DNA of 64,000 nucleotides from Stentor roeselii (Eukaryota > Ciliophora > Heterotrichea > Heterotrichida > Stentoridae). The stretch covers positions 1-64,000 of the forward strand of contig RSEH01000089.1 of NCBI GenBank assembly GCA_006503475.1, read 5' to 3'. The notes beneath the pieces were generated by a model. It saw nothing but the letters and a program-made list of their open reading frames with translations. It did no database searches and was not told the DNA's origin. Position numbers and translations under genes: made by a program. Shown here in pieces: positions 52,701-60,425 of the stretch (position 1 is its first letter; every line of letters starts with the position of its first letter).

Positions 52701-55700
52701 TGTCAATTGTCGCTAAATCTCGGTTTCAGAGACATTTTGTTTCTTAACAGTCTTTTTAAGAAGCTTCAAGCATCTTTTTCTCCCCAAGAAAAAGAAGAAA
52801 AATCCAGTCAAACCATTAACTTCGAAGTCTCGTCACTTGAAATAGTTTTAAATGAAGACACAACTGAAAAGCCTCTCCTTTTATGTAAAAGTAAAGTGAA
52901 AAACATTTTCATAACCCAAAGTCAATCAAGCACAGTCATCACTTCAGAAATAATCAGCTACTTTTTCGACACCCATCTAAAAAAATGGCAACTTTTCCAA
53001 GACACCAGCAAATTTTTACTAAAATTTCAAAAAACCAGTCCTCAAGAATCAGAAATTTTGATTTCAAACGACTCGAAACTATCTCTTTACCTAACTCCAA
53101 GTTTCTGTGAAATTTTTGGAACGATTCAACAACGATTATACGAAAATCCTGAAATTTGGGGAAAAAAACCTCGAAATTTTCAAAAATTTCAAGAAAATCT
53201 TGATTACGAAATAATAAACAACCTTGGTGTTGACATTGAGTTCTGGTCATTTAAAAGTCCAAGACAAGTCTTAAAGCCTTTTCAATCAAAAATCTTAAAA
53301 AGTTCAGATCTCAGTAATTTTTACCTTCAAAGTCACAGCAGCAAGGTGAGACCTTTAGAAATTCCTCATAAAATTTCAATAGAATTCAATTATTTTCAAG
53401 AGACAAAAACAATAGAAAGTCTTTCAATTCATTTACAAGGTTTCGAAACTGTTTCACTTGGAGACTGTGAAATAAGAAAGCAAGTAAAAATGTTGAACGG
53501 TTTTAATCAGGTGATTTTTTCGAGTTGTTTATTTATTTTGAATGAAACTGAAGAAAGTTTGATTATAGGTCATTTGGATGAAGAGCTTCTTTTTGATGAC
53601 CTCTTCGCCCTGCCCTTGATTTGGGAAGTTGACGAGGTGTTCATTCAAAGCATGAATCAAAAGGTTTTTATCAAGAGTCAAGAATTAATCCAAGTCGGGC
53701 ATGGTCGATTTGTTGGATGTGATCCGTCAAGTTTCGACTATGAAGGTCAAGACTACGACGGATTCCTCTTAAGACCTGTTTACCTCTTCCACAACAAACT
53801 TCCTTACGATATCATCATTTCTTCGAACAATATTCAAGAAACTGCTGTTTCTGCTTGGAATGTCGGAAAAGTTTACTCTATTGGAATCAGCTCTTCAAGT
53901 ATTACTCTCAGTATTTGTGTCAATGGAATGCATTTTTCTACGGAATCGTTTAAACTTGACTGCTTGAGTCAGTTTGTTAGGATTTGTTGTCAGGTTGAAT
54001 CTTTTGTTATGGTTTCTGTTGTTGATTTAACTACTTCTTGCATTCAGGCTGTTGTTTCTTGTGAAAATATTGTTGCTAATCTCACGGATTATCAAATGGA
54101 AATTAATAAGGTTAAGATTCCTAGACAATGTATTGTGATGTGTAAGAAATTTCAGAAAGGGGCAGTGAAGGTGAGGATTAATGATGAAAGTTTCAAGAGG
54201 GTTAATGTTAATGCGCTTGGTTTGACTCAGCATGCGTATTTAGATGATTTGGCTGGAAATTATATTGCGTTTTCGGTTATTGTTGCAGAAGACTGTCAGA
54301 AGTTTTCTTATAAACTTATAAAAATACTTCCGAGGTTTGTTATTAAAAATATTCTCTCGATCCCTATCTTCATAAGAGAAATATACAAATCCAAAGTATT
54401 TGATCATTTAAAATTAGATCCTGGCCAACTAATTCATTTTCCCTTTAAAAACCGAAAAAAAAATTTAACAATTCAATTTTCTGAAGATCTAGAATCATGG
54501 ACTTCCAGCTTCTTAATCGACCAAATCGACGATTTTCAAGTAAAATTCAAATCAAATCAAAAAAGGAAAAGAAAACTTTCAGGTTTTTTCAAAAAAGACC
54601 TTGACTGGTTTATGCCGAGTCCTGAAAATCTTGGCTTTTTTATATCAAGAGTTTCAGTTTTTGTTGAAAACCAGGACGTTTTCAACGTTTTGATAAGAGA
54701 ACCTGACGAAGCTGATTTTATAATTTATAATAGTTCAAATTTCGATATTGAAATTAAGCAAAAGTTCACAGAGACTTGCTTCAGGGTACTCGAGCCAGGG
54801 AATACTTTAACCTGGGTGTTCGACGATCTGCTTATGGATAAAAAGAAGGTGTTAATAAATCTTCAGGGAGAAAAAAAATCGTTTTCGCTACATGAATTCA
54901 AGAAAAATAATAAAACTATTGGAAATTGCTGTGTACGTCAACTTTGTAACGGAAACACTAGGGTTTTAGAGGTTTATCAAGAGACGCATAGAAAATCTTT
55001 TCTTACTTTAAATGTTTTCAGTGGCATTTCCTCTGAAATCGCAACAAAATATATTTTGAATTTGAATCAAATAAGCCTGACCCTATTCACAGAAACCTAC
55101 GAAGAACAAGCATTAGCAACATTTTTCAATTTCACTTTAACCTACTCTAAAACCCTTCGAAAACTCTCAGAAAAACAAACTCATTTTTCCAGTGTCGATG
55201 TAAATTTCCACAATTTCCAACTAGACAACATGCAAAACCTTCAACTTTTTTTCCCAGTAATAATCTCCCGAAGCCCAAGCGTAACTTCAAGTCCAATATT
55301 CCATCTTCACTATTCCCGAGAATACTTCAAATCACAAAGTCCTAGTTTCTCATCAAAAGACCATTTCCCAATATTCGAAATCCACTTAGAGCCTCTGACC
55401 TTAAACCTCGACTACGAAGTCCTATCATCCCTTCTAACCCTTCAAAAGCTCTACCTTCAAAAATACTATCAAATCAAGTCCTCCCCATCACTTCACTTAG
55501 AAGTCCCAAGTTGCCCCTTCACCTTCCCCTTGCCCTATGAAGATTCATCAAAATCTTACTTTGACCTTCTAATCTTCCAAGAGCTAAGTCTAACATTAAC
55601 ACTTCGCAAGTTAAGAAAATCTTTAGTTTTGCAGAACTACTCTGAATTCCTGCAAATCTTCGCAAATAATTTCATCGACATCGCAAGAGTGACTGATTCT

Positions 55701-56618
55701 CAGCTGAACTTAAGCCAAGTGATTATAAGTCACAGTTTTCATTCAAAATACTCGATTTTCTGGAAAGTTTTACAAAATCATGCAAGACAAGGACTTTTTC
55801 AGTTTTATCGAATTCTTGGCGCTGCTGAGATTTTAGGAAAGCCGATAAGTTTGATTAAAAAACTTGGAACTGGAGTTTTTGAGTTTTTTGCTCTTCCTGG
55901 AAAAGGGTTGGTGAATGGGTATCAACCTTTTGTTGAAGGGGTCTCGAAGGGAACAAAGGCTCTTGTTGGGAATGTTCTTGATGGTGGCTTTGATTCATTG
56001 GCTGGTGTGACTGGATCAGTTTATAACATGATTTCTGAAGAACATTCTGGAGAAAACCCAGTTTTTGATAAACTCGGAATTTATGACTTGAAATCTGGAA
56101 TTAAAAGTCTTGCCGTGAAACCTTTCACGAGATTGGAAAATGAAGGGATTAAAGGATTTTTGCATCAGTTTGTAGTTGGAGTTTTTAAAGCAAGTGTCAG
56201 TCCACTCGCAGCTGCTTTGCATTTTTCTCATACTGTTTCTGTACTCGTTTCAGAAGAAGGACGGAAAATCAAAGATTTGCCGAAACCAACACAAGTTAGA
56301 CCAAAACTTCTTTTAACGTCTTTTAAAGACTTTTTTATCCTGCCTTGTTCCTCTCAAGTCCTGGAACAAGAAAAAATCCAAGAAGTTCTTTTTTTCATTC
56401 AGTTGAAAAATGAAGAAGTTTTCATCACACCAGAGAAAATTTTACTGGTTTCCTCAGGTTTTCTAACAAAATCTATAAAAAGACAGTTTGTGACGACTTG
56501 CGAGGTTTTTTCTCAGGGCTTGAAGTTCATCATTGTTGTTAAAACTTCAAAAAAAAGTTATAAACTTGTTTCAGACAACCTGGTCCAAGCATTAAAACTT
56601 TTCCATGTTCTTAAATGA
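49698..56618 (+). CDS. VPS13: VPS13 bulk lipid transfer protein
   Basis: A 2,306-residue protein. The chorein N-terminus (MNKAIANILNKSLGMWFEDL, LTKLKLKSDFLDILGLPFAL, VEKIEVKIPWSSW) is typical. It is followed by a very long run of beta-rich repeats (NLHLKLENLYIRYEDEF) that form the lipid-carrying groove. The VAB region and the ATG-C/DH-like C-terminal helices read GKGLVNGYQPFVEGVSKG and DSLAGVTGSVYNMIS, as in yeast Vps13. The C-terminus ends in a PH-like segment. The protein moves glycerolipids in bulk between membranes at contact sites. The gene appears to have no stop-containing intron. The length is shorter than human VPS13 (about 3,100-4,000) and yeast (3,144). Confidence 0.94.
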   Translation: MNKAIANILNKSLGMWFEDLNSEQLNLSIFSGRICLTKLKLKSDFLDILGLPFALKLGSVEKIEVKIPWSSWYSSPLEVTISDVNLLLTPIPVKNWSESKEKSSLLLTRKYYLDHFEMMNQDDLEMSQESNNSILTSKIMDNLHLKLENLYIRYEDEFYSTEAFTLGAFIKSAVVFNCNSLWQQDFERTDRIFKLLQINEAFFFIDYTEGIVVCQDWFEGTVEESLWQLSREEKQGSICHKYLFSPTSLRVEICINKQELKNFPVYSAKVVLGNLKIQLHVNQLDYLLCIKKFIIEHYLFKKNVENSVKYRNFQSEEIKIYRELYKDYRNSLKNDENSQLKQFFTEKLEIMESEIFIEDIQMQRKSVINDFKLKKLENEKKEEIQNIQKLGNQRGFKRLFTFLTPRKLNPELDQSIKEKLSSAEMDLANIENRTSSAIRKITRAKTNRLEFMTDRPIYSFSFEINKLDAEFLEENKEICQVEFSKLFVEVTLRLISYKFLIGSKSFIVWNKNHGSIFPALLKSGRFEFEFDDLDLKFFRFLQMDPNLFVDVEAFFYIFFILNGFLNQNSNTEDSLDSNSSLKTEEEVWKVYSMVQNLLEFGVSNNYCIDFKVNNLKIYIPADSRDDDSAIFLTEIRSIVTSTSKENKSSVQFDLHKLDIENISLYSTIENHKETLLEPFSLSSLINICKTVNCFRSGYRLDCTISPILINISHESIKLFKKFLKILSKYKSSDSDSEIIENSNPGLDSFIQNLGDVIQTKILLKFESISLKIKDFLLSAEDFEGRLKISRNKNVLFSASAHEIFLKNDGFNEKFLKITKSSNRDHSVKVVASYQPSEKLVFVSLKFGNFQGCFNLDLLENLKKHYLSFFFPVKKNRYSSKPFENNPKSRNIKISFFVDNFSVLLFDETNDDWNSLNVSFMVNFSYTSSDSLQFQSDHQWVKITKKILKSFNEGTVLISALRVELQKDLTTKKINEPSRIMVDFSHQYSSNSLPVIYTNVKICQLSLNLGFRDILFLNSLFKKLQASFSPQEKEEKSSQTINFEVSSLEIVLNEDTTEKPLLLCKSKVKNIFITQSQSSTVITSEIISYFFDTHLKKWQLFQDTSKFLLKFQKTSPQESEILISNDSKLSLYLTPSFCEIFGTIQQRLYENPEIWGKKPRNFQKFQENLDYEIINNLGVDIEFWSFKSPRQVLKPFQSKILKSSDLSNFYLQSHSSKVRPLEIPHKISIEFNYFQETKTIESLSIHLQGFETVSLGDCEIRKQVKMLNGFNQVIFSSCLFILNETEESLIIGHLDEELLFDDLFALPLIWEVDEVFIQSMNQKVFIKSQELIQVGHGRFVGCDPSSFDYEGQDYDGFLLRPVYLFHNKLPYDIIISSNNIQETAVSAWNVGKVYSIGISSSSITLSICVNGMHFSTESFKLDCLSQFVRICCQVESFVMVSVVDLTTSCIQAVVSCENIVANLTDYQMEINKVKIPRQCIVMCKKFQKGAVKVRINDESFKRVNVNALGLTQHAYLDDLAGNYIAFSVIVAEDCQKFSYKLIKILPRFVIKNILSIPIFIREIYKSKVFDHLKLDPGQLIHFPFKNRKKNLTIQFSEDLESWTSSFLIDQIDDFQVKFKSNQKRKRKLSGFFKKDLDWFMPSPENLGFFISRVSVFVENQDVFNVLIREPDEADFIIYNSSNFDIEIKQKFTETCFRVLEPGNTLTWVFDDLLMDKKKVLINLQGEKKSFSLHEFKKNNKTIGNCCVRQLCNGNTRVLEVYQETHRKSFLTLNVFSGISSEIATKYILNLNQISLTLFTETYEEQALATFFNFTLTYSKTLRKLSEKQTHFSSVDVNFHNFQLDNMQNLQLFFPVIISRSPSVTSSPIFHLHYSREYFKSQSPSFSSKDHFPIFEIHLEPLTLNLDYEVLSSLLTLQKLYLQKYYQIKSSPSLHLEVPSCPFTFPLPYEDSSKSYFDLLIFQELSLTLTLRKLRKSLVLQNYSEFLQIFANNFIDIARVTDSQLNLSQVIISHSFHSKYSIFWKVLQNHARQGLFQFYRILGAAEILGKPISLIKKLGTGVFEFFALPGKGLVNGYQPFVEGVSKGTKALVGNVLDGGFDSLAGVTGSVYNMISEEHSGENPVFDKLGIYDLKSGIKSLAVKPFTRLENEGIKGFLHQFVVGVFKASVSPLAAALHFSHTVSVLVSEEGRKIKDLPKPTQVRPKLLLTSFKDFFILPCSSQVLEQEKIQEVLFFIQLKNEEVFITPEKILLVSSGFLTKSIKRQFVTTCEVFSQGLKFIIVVKTSKKSYKLVSDNLVQALKLFHVLK

Positions 56619-56623
56619 ATTAA

Positions 56624-57073
56624 TTAACATGTAAAATGCATGAAAATCGTGAAAGTTATGAGAATTGCTAAAGCGATTTCTGCGTTTAATAAATGAGTTT
56701 GTTGGTGATTAGCTTTTGGATCAATTGATAGGTTTTCTAAGGTTATACCTGAAAGGAAGAGAATGGAAATCAAGATCTGCCAAATCTTCTGAATTTTTAT
56801 GCAGACTGGAGATGAGGAAAGCTGGAAAATGATTTGAAGACAGTTTGACATTGAGATTATTCCTGATGTTATTCCTGATATGCCCAGAAGGATCAAAGTT
56901 TGGATTAAATAATTGTTTTGGTTGTCTTCTTGGAGGATTTTTGAGTATTCTGATATTGAACTGGATGCTATTGTCACGGAAGTGAATAGGCAGACTATTG
57001 AGGGAGAGCAGGTGACAAAAAGTCTTGATGAGTCTTCGGATATGCAGCATATTCGAGATAATAAACTGATCAT
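56624..57073 (-). CDS. Small multi-span membrane protein of unknown function
   Basis: A 149-residue hydrophobic protein. About four membrane segments are visible: SPSIVCLFTSVTIASSSI, YLIQTLILLGISGITSGIIS, IWQILISILFLSGITL and AEIALAILITFTIFMHF. The spacing gives a compact four-span protein. No charged motif or family signature. The stop lies 5 bp from the VPS13 stop on the other strand. ATG 57073 is chosen as the first in frame. Confidence is limited because hydrophobic frames of this size also occur by chance antisense to AT-rich DNA. Confidence 0.6.
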   Translation of the reverse strand: MISLLSRICCISEDSSRLFVTCSPSIVCLFTSVTIASSSISEYSKILQEDNQNNYLIQTLILLGISGITSGIISMSNCLQIIFQLSSSPVCIKIQKIWQILISILFLSGITLENLSIDPKANHQQTHLLNAEIALAILITFTIFMHFTC

Positions 57074-57140
57074 GGATTATTTATTAATTTTTTTGATTTT
57101 CTTTATTTCCATATATTTCTAGACCTACCAAAGTAAAATT

Positions 57141-58010
57141 CTATAAGTTAGACCTGATTTCATCAATCATAATCCTTTTCTTTTCCCTTATCTCTTTTTC
57201 CAACTCTCCAATTTCAGCTTTCATATTCGCCTTCATTTCATTAATAACCTGAGCAATGATTCCATCATTTCCCATAAGTTTAACCTGTTTGATTTCTTCC
57301 TTATACTTCCTTTTAATATCCCTGATCTTCGCACTTCTTTCCTCCACACAAAGATCCAATATTTTTTCAACTTCTTCCTGATACTTTTCCATCTTATCGA
57401 CCCTACTATTTGATTTAATAGAAAAAGTCCTATTAAATTCACTCGTAGGTGTTCCACTCCTCCTTCTCCTCGCTTCAGCTCTACTTTCAAGGTCAGGTGA
57501 TTCTTGATTTCTAATATTTTCAATAAGTTTTCCAATAGCAAGGTTATTATCACTTCTGTGTTTTTTCATTATCTGGTCAGCATCACGAGTTTCAGTCAAA
57601 CAATTCGACATGAAGAGTCCAACTTGATGAGAACGAAGCTTTTGTCTAGCCGCTACTTGTTCTTGCATTTTTTTCAAGATCTCTGAAGGTTTCAAACGCG
57701 AAACTGACGTCGGCGAGCCGAAGTTCAGAAGCGTTATCACGTCTTTTCGAGAGAGAAGGTTGTTTAAACGGTCTTGGTAGTGAAGGTACTTCGGGTCACC
57801 TTGGGACTCGTAGAATTCGATTGCTGACTAGATGGCCATTACTGAGTAAAGCTCCATCAACTTGGTTATCGTTGAAATGTTGCAGTCTAGGTCAAGCTCT
57901 GTCTCTAGGTCTAAGACTTGATCTGCGAAATGCTCTGGAAGGACTGGAGGAGAAAGTTGAACACCTCGCGGACTTACTGGATTTGACTTCTTTTTACTCA
58001 TATTTATCAT
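57141..58010 (-). CDS. Coiled-coil protein of unknown function
   Basis: A 284-residue protein in two exons. Residues 1-45 (KKSNPVSPRGVQLSPP, ADQVLDLETELDLDCN) lead into a helical part that spans the intron (ITKLMELYSSAIEFYESQGD). This is followed by a long charged coiled coil in the second half (YQEEVEKILDLCVEERSAKI, INEMKANMKAEIGELEKEIR). No catalytic motif. The family is not recognised. The intron 57828-57842 is required. The gene is in line with the DPH7 gene and separated from it by the G-rich tandem repeat. Confidence 0.78.
57828..57842 (-). other. 15-nt intron
   Basis: Minus-strand GTAATGGCCATCTAG, phase 0. The TAG at the end is the stop if retained. It joins MELYS to SAIEFYES. Confidence 0.88.
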
Positions 58011-58044
58011 CGGTTTTGGTTGGATTGGTTGGATCCTGGATGGT

Positions 58045-58199
58045 TTTAGGGTTTTTGATGAAGGGTTTTTTGGTTCAGGGGTTTTAGGGTGAATGGAATT
58101 TGGAAATTATGGAAAAATGGTTTAGGGTTTTTGATGAAGGGTTTTTTTGGTTGAAGGATTTTAGGGTGAATGGAATAGGGAAAAATAGAAATTATGGGA
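58045..58199 (+). repeat. G/T-rich tandem repeat, two copies of about 76 bp
   Basis: Copy 1 (58045-58120) and copy 2 (58121-58199) both begin TTTAGGGTTTTTGATGAAGG and share TTTTAGGGTGAATGGAAT. They differ at several positions by substitution and small indels. The strand is markedly G/T-rich, with many GGG runs. It fills the gap upstream of the coiled-coil gene. Confidence 0.88.
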
Positions 58200-58203
58200 A
58201 AAT

Positions 58204-59052
58204 TTAAGGGTTAGGATTAGAGAAGTTTATAAAGAGGAGCTTGCTGTCGTAAAATGAACAACCTAGGTATTGGTTTTCGGTATAGTGGGTTAAACTGTAA
58301 GCTAGTGATGCTGTTGGAATTACTTGTTGGTTTCTTGGTGTTGTAAACTTGAACCCTTCATCCATATTCGCAGTTATAATCCCATCTCCTCTCAAACACA
58401 TTCTCCAAACCCCTCCTCCAACCTGAATTTTCCTAATAATTTTCATCATTCTTCTATCAGTGACACAGATTTTCCCATCAAAGCTTCCAGTATAAACAAA
58501 ATCATCATTGATTAAAATACTTGAAATTTCTTCATCATGAACTTGAAGAACATTTTCACAAAGATCAGTTCTCATATCTCGAATCAAAATTTTTCCAATA
58601 GACAAAGGAACATAAATTTCATTCTGAGTGCAAGAAACGAACCAGATTTCGTAAGGGTTCAGCTGAGAAGAAGATATTTTTTGAGTCGCCAGGTCAACAA
58701 TGTGAAGGTTTCCATCTAGTCCACTGATGAAAATGTTTTGGCTGTTCCAGTCGAGATATGAAAGACAAGAAGGGCTTACTTGAAGACGAGAGGAAATTTT
58801 TTGATTGTTGCAGTATATCAAACTTCCGTCTGAACAGCAGGAGATTAGGTTGTGGTTGATTAGTTTTGTGTCTAAAACTCCTGCATCTATCTCGCATTTC
58901 CAAATTAGATTAGGTTGAAAATACTGTAAAGTACCGGTTTTTAGTCCTGTTTCTTTGTCTAGGGTGTAGGTTGAAAGGCAAAAACCTTGATCGAGTAGAG
59001 TTGCACAGTCAGGGTTCCCTTCGACAATGATCTCATTTTCCTTATACATCAT
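58204..59052 (-). CDS. DPH7: DPH7, WD40 protein of diphthamide synthesis
   Basis: A 282-residue WD40-type propeller. The last part reads VGGGVWRMCLRGDG, NMDEGFKF, ASLAYSLTHY and LGCSFYDSKLLFI. This is the signature of DPH7/WDR85 (GGGVWR...CMH.GF, SLAYG, ASCSFYDH.L). The N-terminal part contains several short WD-like repeats (DTKLINHNLISCCSDGSLIY). DPH7 is the methylesterase acting in the last steps of diphthamide formation on elongation factor 2. It is shorter than human DPH7 (about 450), because the loops are short. The start ATG is at 59052; the next upstream 114 bp are AT-rich. Confidence 0.88.
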   Translation of the reverse strand: MMYKENEIIVEGNPDCATLLDQGFCLSTYTLDKETGLKTGTLQYFQPNLIWKCEIDAGVLDTKLINHNLISCCSDGSLIYCNNQKISSRLQVSPSCLSYLDWNSQNIFISGLDGNLHIVDLATQKISSSQLNPYEIWFVSCTQNEIYVPLSIGKILIRDMRTDLCENVLQVHDEEISSILINDDFVYTGSFDGKICVTDRRMMKIIRKIQVGGGVWRMCLRGDGIITANMDEGFKFTTPRNQQVIPTASLAYSLTHYTENQYLGCSFYDSKLLFINFSNPNP

Positions 59053-59166
59053 AACTATTAAAAAATACTCAAACTATGAAAAACTGATTCAAAGTAATGG
59101 AAATTATATCAAATTAGGAAAACTTCTTAGAAAACTTATTCAAAGTTGTAATAAACCTAGTCAAAC

Positions 59167-59733
59167 TTATGAAAATCTTGAGAAAAAGTTAGAAACATGA
59201 CTCTCATGATTAAACAATCCAGGCTGATGATTGAATTTCTGAACTTCTTCATAAAGTCCAGTTTCAATATAATAAGCAAGAAAACTCTTAAGTAACAAAT
59301 CAGCTTCTTTTTTAGTAACCTGATGATCAATAACATCTCCTCTAATAAGCACAAGTCCTTTAATCAATACCAGTTCATCAAAAAGAGTTAAAACAAAATA
59401 AGGAGCAGCATTCCCTGGATTTTTTTTAAAGTTTTCAAGAAAAGTGAACAAATTCGATTTTTCCTGTGACTGAGAAATCATAAAGAAATACCCTGATTCT
59501 CTCTTCAAAGGAAAGAGAAAAAAAGGAGATTCTTTAAGTCTTTTATTAAGAGTGAGGTACTGTCCAGAAGTGATGACATTAGAAACATTCGTCGGGCGAC
59601 TCAAATGATACTCGTTCCAAATAGTCTTAATCGTCGCAGGCGACTCTTTTTCAAACAAAGACATCTTGATAACCTCTCTTAACTTCCGAGGGCAAGGATA
59701 AGTAAAACTAAATCCTCTTCCTAGTCCTTTCAT
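59167..59733 (-). CDS. ATPAF1: ATPAF1/ATP11, mitochondrial F1-ATPase assembly factor
   Basis: A 188-residue protein. IKTIWNEYHLSRPTNVSNVI and LKESPFFLFPLKRESGYFFM align with the ATP11 domain (IKQIWQQYF...VY..IP, CPTFLCALPRREGYEFFV). The following PYFVLTLFDELVLIKGLVLI matches the QLILYHFPELKEEKGIVL block. ATPAF1/Atp11 is a chaperone that binds the beta subunit during F1 assembly. The first 20 residues MKGLGRGFSFTYPCPRK could serve as a short presequence. It is shorter than human ATPAF1. The start is 6 bp from the divergent mRRF start and the two ATGs form a 12-bp palindrome. Confidence 0.9.
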   Translation of the reverse strand: MKGLGRGFSFTYPCPRKLREVIKMSLFEKESPATIKTIWNEYHLSRPTNVSNVITSGQYLTLNKRLKESPFFLFPLKRESGYFFMISQSQEKSNLFTFLENFKKNPGNAAPYFVLTLFDELVLIKGLVLIRGDVIDHQVTKKEADLLLKSFLAYYIETGLYEEVQKFNHQPGLFNHESHVSNFFSRFS

Positions 59734-59739
59734 TTATAA
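59734..59739. promoter_or_regulatory. 6-bp divergent intergenic TTATAA within a 12-bp palindrome
   Basis: The whole DNA between the ATPAF1 and mRRF start codons is TTATAA. Including both start codons, CATTTATAAATG (59731-59742) is a perfect palindrome. It looks like a shared TATA-like element, but it also contains the translation starts, so the actual start sites of transcription must lie within the genes or one gene starts at an internal Met (mRRF Met9, 59764). Confidence 0.5.
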
Positions 59740-60399
59740 ATGTTTCTTAGACTGGCCAAATCCATGAAAATCTCTTTCAACTCACAGCTTTCCTTTCGTT
59801 TCTTCTCAAAAAAAGGAAAACAAGGGAAAGGAAAAGAGACGAAAAATGAACTTCCTGAGTTTGACTTCGACATTGAAAATTTGAAGAAAGATTTCGATTC
59901 TTCTATAAAGAGTTTTGAAAATAGTCTTCAAAAAATCACTGTTGGAAGAGGAGATCCTCGAATTCTTGATAAGGTTTATGTGCAAGGGTTGCATTGTGAA
60001 TTATCTTCAATTGCCCAGGTTGTACCCAAGAATGCGAATGAACTGCTTATCAAACCTTTTGACTTAGAAAATATTGAACCGATCTTATCAGCGCTTAACT
60101 CTAGTAATATGCGATTTCAATACCGTAAAGAAGGTAATTCAACAATCCAAGTCATAATCCCAAAGCCGACTCAAGAGTACAAAGCCCAGCTAGTTAAGCA
60201 AGCAAAAGACTTCTGTGAAGAAACCAAGCAAAACATCAGAAAAAAAAGACAAAACTCTTTAAACAGCCTGAAAGACGTAAAAGAAATCGGTGAAGACGAC
60301 GTGAAAAAAATAAAAAACGACGTCCAAAAACTAACAGACAAGTACACAGAAATGATTGAAAAGATGTTAAAGGATAAAGAAAAGTCTTTAAATAGCTAA
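59740..60399 (+). CDS. MRRF: Mitochondrial ribosome recycling factor
   Basis: A 219-residue protein. A basic N-terminal presequence MFLRLAKSMKISFNSQLSFR is followed by a charged linker. RRF domain: SIKSFENSLQKITVGRGDP (helix with the RxGR-like element), ILDKVYVQG, LSSIAQVVPKNANELLIKPF, IEPILSALNSSN, VIIPKPTQEYKAQLVKQAKD, then ENIRKKRQN-like helical sequence. The VxRP-type hinge and the last helix (DVQKLTDKYTEMIEKMLKDKE) fit RRF. It dissociates the ribosome after translation termination in mitochondria. ATG 59740 is used; ATG 59764 would also give a presequence. Confidence 0.92.
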   Translation: MFLRLAKSMKISFNSQLSFRFFSKKGKQGKGKETKNELPEFDFDIENLKKDFDSSIKSFENSLQKITVGRGDPRILDKVYVQGLHCELSSIAQVVPKNANELLIKPFDLENIEPILSALNSSNMRFQYRKEGNSTIQVIIPKPTQEYKAQLVKQAKDFCEETKQNIRKKRQNSLNSLKDVKEIGEDDVKKIKNDVQKLTDKYTEMIEKMLKDKEKSLNS

Positions 60400-60425
60400 C
60401 TCCATATTATCCGTACATTTCTGAT

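Noticed and set aside
58045-58199. TTTAGGG words as an internal telomere repeat
   Set aside because: The words are only a small part of 76-bp units, are not in tandem heptamer register, and the region lies between intact genes.
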